From assembly GCA_902767725.1 (NCBI GenBank), contig CACXIM010000013.1, positions 1 through 44,095 on the forward strand: 44,095 nucleotides of DNA, given 5' to 3'. The DNA is from an uncultured Bacteroidia bacterium. Its GTDB lineage: Bacteria; Bacteroidota; Bacteroidia; Bacteroidales; F082. The notes beneath the pieces are model-generated. The model was not told where the DNA came from. It saw nothing but the letters and a program-made list of their open reading frames with translations, and searched no databases. Positions 42,929 to 44,095 of this stretch are shown piece after piece; within the stretch, counting starts at the first letter, position 1; every line of letters begins with the position of its first letter. The translations under genes and the position numbers were made by a program.

Positions 42929-44076
42929 TGGGAATCTCCATCATTTTCCATGATATGACCCTGCCGCTCTATGGAAGCCTGATGGATGGCTTCAAACACC
43001 TTATTAATTAATATAGAGGACAGGCCCATCTCCTCACCTGCCGCAACATGGTCGGCAAGAATCTTCTTCCAACGGTCCATCTGCACCACAGTGACATTGT
43101 TGCGCTTCTTGTATTCACCGATCTGCGCACTCACATCCATGCGGCGAGCCAACAGCTGCAACAACTCGCTATCGATGTCATCAATCTCACCACGGAGACT
43201 GGCCAAATCGCGTTCCACATCACCCGATTGCTTCGAACGGAAGGTCAAATGGACCAGCATCTGCTTCAATTCATCCGGCGTGATTTGCTGCTTGGCATCG
43301 GTCAAAGCTGCATCGGGATCGATATGACATTCTATCATTAATCCATCTGTGGCAAGGTCGAGGGCTTTTTGAGCCGTGGCTTGCAGCAACTCGCGATTGC
43401 CACAGATGTGGCTCACGTCGGTGATGAGCGGCACATTCAAACGTTGGGTAAGCTCAATGGGAATCTCCCACATGGGGAAATTACGATAATCAGACTCCTT
43501 ATAATAGGCAAAGCCACGATGAATGGCCGCCAGCTGCGTCAAGCCCACTTTTTGGAAGCGTTCAAAGGCGCCCATCCATAAGTTAAGGTCGGGCGAGACG
43601 GGGTTTTTGATGAACACGGGGATGCCAACACCCCTCAATGCATCAGCGAGTTGCTGCACCGAAAAGGGATTGACCACCGTGCGGGCACCGACCCACAACG
43701 CATCAACGCCATATTTCAAGGCCAACTCAACATGCTCGGGAGTTGCCACTTCCGTCGCAATGGGCAATCCCGTTTCATGCTTCGCTTCACGGAGCCATAC
43801 GAGACCTTGCTCTCCCCTGCCCTCGAAGGCATCGGGACGGGTACGCGGTTTCCAGATGCCTCCGCGCAGCATCTTCACTTCGGGGATTTCAGCCAAGGCT
43901 TGCGCCGTGGCGAGGATTTGCGCTTCGCTTTCTACGCTGCAGGGACCAGCGATGATCGTATGTGTAAAAGCAGGGGATGAATCCACCTGCTTAATATCCT
44001 GCGCCCCTACGGGGCTTTGTGTACTATAAACCTGCAAAATCGTTGTATATCCTTCCTTTGTCGTTACATTGTTCAA
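42925..44076 (-). CDS. Bifunctional 3-deoxy-7-phosphoheptulonate synthase / chorismate mutase
   Basis: A fusion of a DAHP synthase (type I-beta, KdsA-like barrel) and a C-terminal AroQ-type chorismate mutase. It catalyses the entry step of the shikimate pathway and the branch step to prephenate, in the cytoplasm. Landmarks are IIAGPCSVES (41-50), GGIWKPRTRPDAFEG, VDALWVGARTV, VFIKNPVSPDLNLWMGAFER, LITDVSHICGNR and GLMIECHIDPDAALTDAKQQ. The mutase helix is LRGEIDDIDSELLQLLARRM followed by DVSAQIGEYKK and RWKKILADHV. The only start codon I can place before the barrel is a TTG at 44076, and the frame is open to the window edge, so the true start may lie outside. Residues 21-36 (SPVGAQDIKQVDSSPA) are encoded by a REP-like repeat. 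Confidence 0.92.
   Translation of the reverse strand: MNNVTTKEGYTTILQVYSTQSPVGAQDIKQVDSSPAFTHTIIAGPCSVESEAQILATAQALAEIPEVKMLRGGIWKPRTRPDAFEGRGEQGLVWLREAKHETGLPIATEVATPEHVELALKYGVDALWVGARTVVNPFSVQQLADALRGVGIPVFIKNPVSPDLNLWMGAFERFQKVGLTQLAAIHRGFAYYKESDYRNFPMWEIPIELTQRLNVPLITDVSHICGNRELLQATAQKALDLATDGLMIECHIDPDAALTDAKQQITPDELKQMLVHLTFRSKQSGDVERDLASLRGEIDDIDSELLQLLARRMDVSAQIGEYKKRNNVTVVQMDRWKKILADHVAAGEEMGLSSILINKVFEAIHQASIERQGHIMENDGDSH
43969..44016 (-). repeat. REP-like element, copy A4, inside the DAHP synthase coding region
   Basis: Read on the minus strand: AGCCCCGTAGGGGCGCAGG, then ATATTA, then AGCAGGTGGATTCATCCCC and TGCT. It has the same core plus second-hairpin order and spacing as 27206-27252, with substitutions that keep an open frame. 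Confidence 0.7.
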
Positions 44077-44095
44077 AGTTTGAACGCATACAAAT

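Noticed and set aside
44030-44092. 21-codon open frame (ATG near 44089) before the DAHP synthase, as a regulatory leader peptide
   Set aside because: It is not enriched in aromatic codons, no attenuator hairpin pair is visible, and it sits at the window edge.

Overview
The window reads as chromosomal DNA of a Bacteroidales bacterium (phylum Bacteroidota), probably an uncultivated gut- or rumen-type lineage at about 50% GC. The evidence is: upstream boxes of the Bacteroidetes type TAnnTTTG; type IX secretion (T9SS) proteins (a plug protein, a PorV/PorQ-family barrel and secreted proteins with type A-like C-termini); two TonB-dependent receptors; many short lipoproteins of Bacteroidetes-only families (DUF4296, DUF4837); and a fused DAHP synthase/chorismate mutase. 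I saw no rRNA, tRNA or CRISPR array.

Layout. 1-1.8 kb: 3' part of a frameshifted recQ and a DUF4296 lipoprotein. 1.8-2.5 kb: an IS200-like Y1 transposase enclosed by inverted REP-like repeats. 2.5-7.8 kb: a lipoprotein, a polyprenyl diphosphate synthase, a tandem-repeat secreted protein, queA and a GtrA-like membrane protein. 7.9-12.9 kb: a small C-terminally anchored protein and a 1537-residue modular T9SS cargo. 13.1-14.7 kb: an accessory patch with an HSDR_N-type nuclease domain protein, a MITE-like element with apparent target duplication, a lipoprotein, and a GIY-YIG endonuclease gene flanked by inverted hairpin repeats. 14.7-18.7 kb: a DUF4837 lipoprotein, an MltD-like lytic transglycosylase and an AI-2E family permease. 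19-24.5 kb: GNAT acetyltransferase and ybaK (overlapping), a Glu/Pro-repeat lipoprotein and purL. 24.6-32.3 kb: an outer-membrane receptor, priA, the T9SS plug protein, a HIT hydrolase and greA. 32.4-41.9 kb: a three-gene operon on the minus strand (TonB-dependent receptor, 1523-residue giant secreted protein, PorV-like barrel). 42-44.1 kb: a basic lipoprotein, a degenerate Rieske-like lipoprotein and DAHP synthase/chorismate mutase.

The genes are a mix of housekeeping (DNA repair and restart, purine, aromatic amino acid and queuosine pathways, transcript cleavage) and cell-envelope functions. Two things stand out. First, the gaps between genes hold at least seven families of hairpin or inverted repeats. 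Two of them surround a nuclease-type gene (IS200-like transposase with the CCCCGAAGGGG family; GIY-YIG nuclease with the CGTCATTGCGAGG family), and copies of the first family have been absorbed into two coding regions. Second, the receptor/giant protein/PorV operon looks like a self-contained surface system with its own T9SS shuttle-type barrel and an unusual C-terminal extension on its cargo. All assignments come from reading the sequence; no database search was run.
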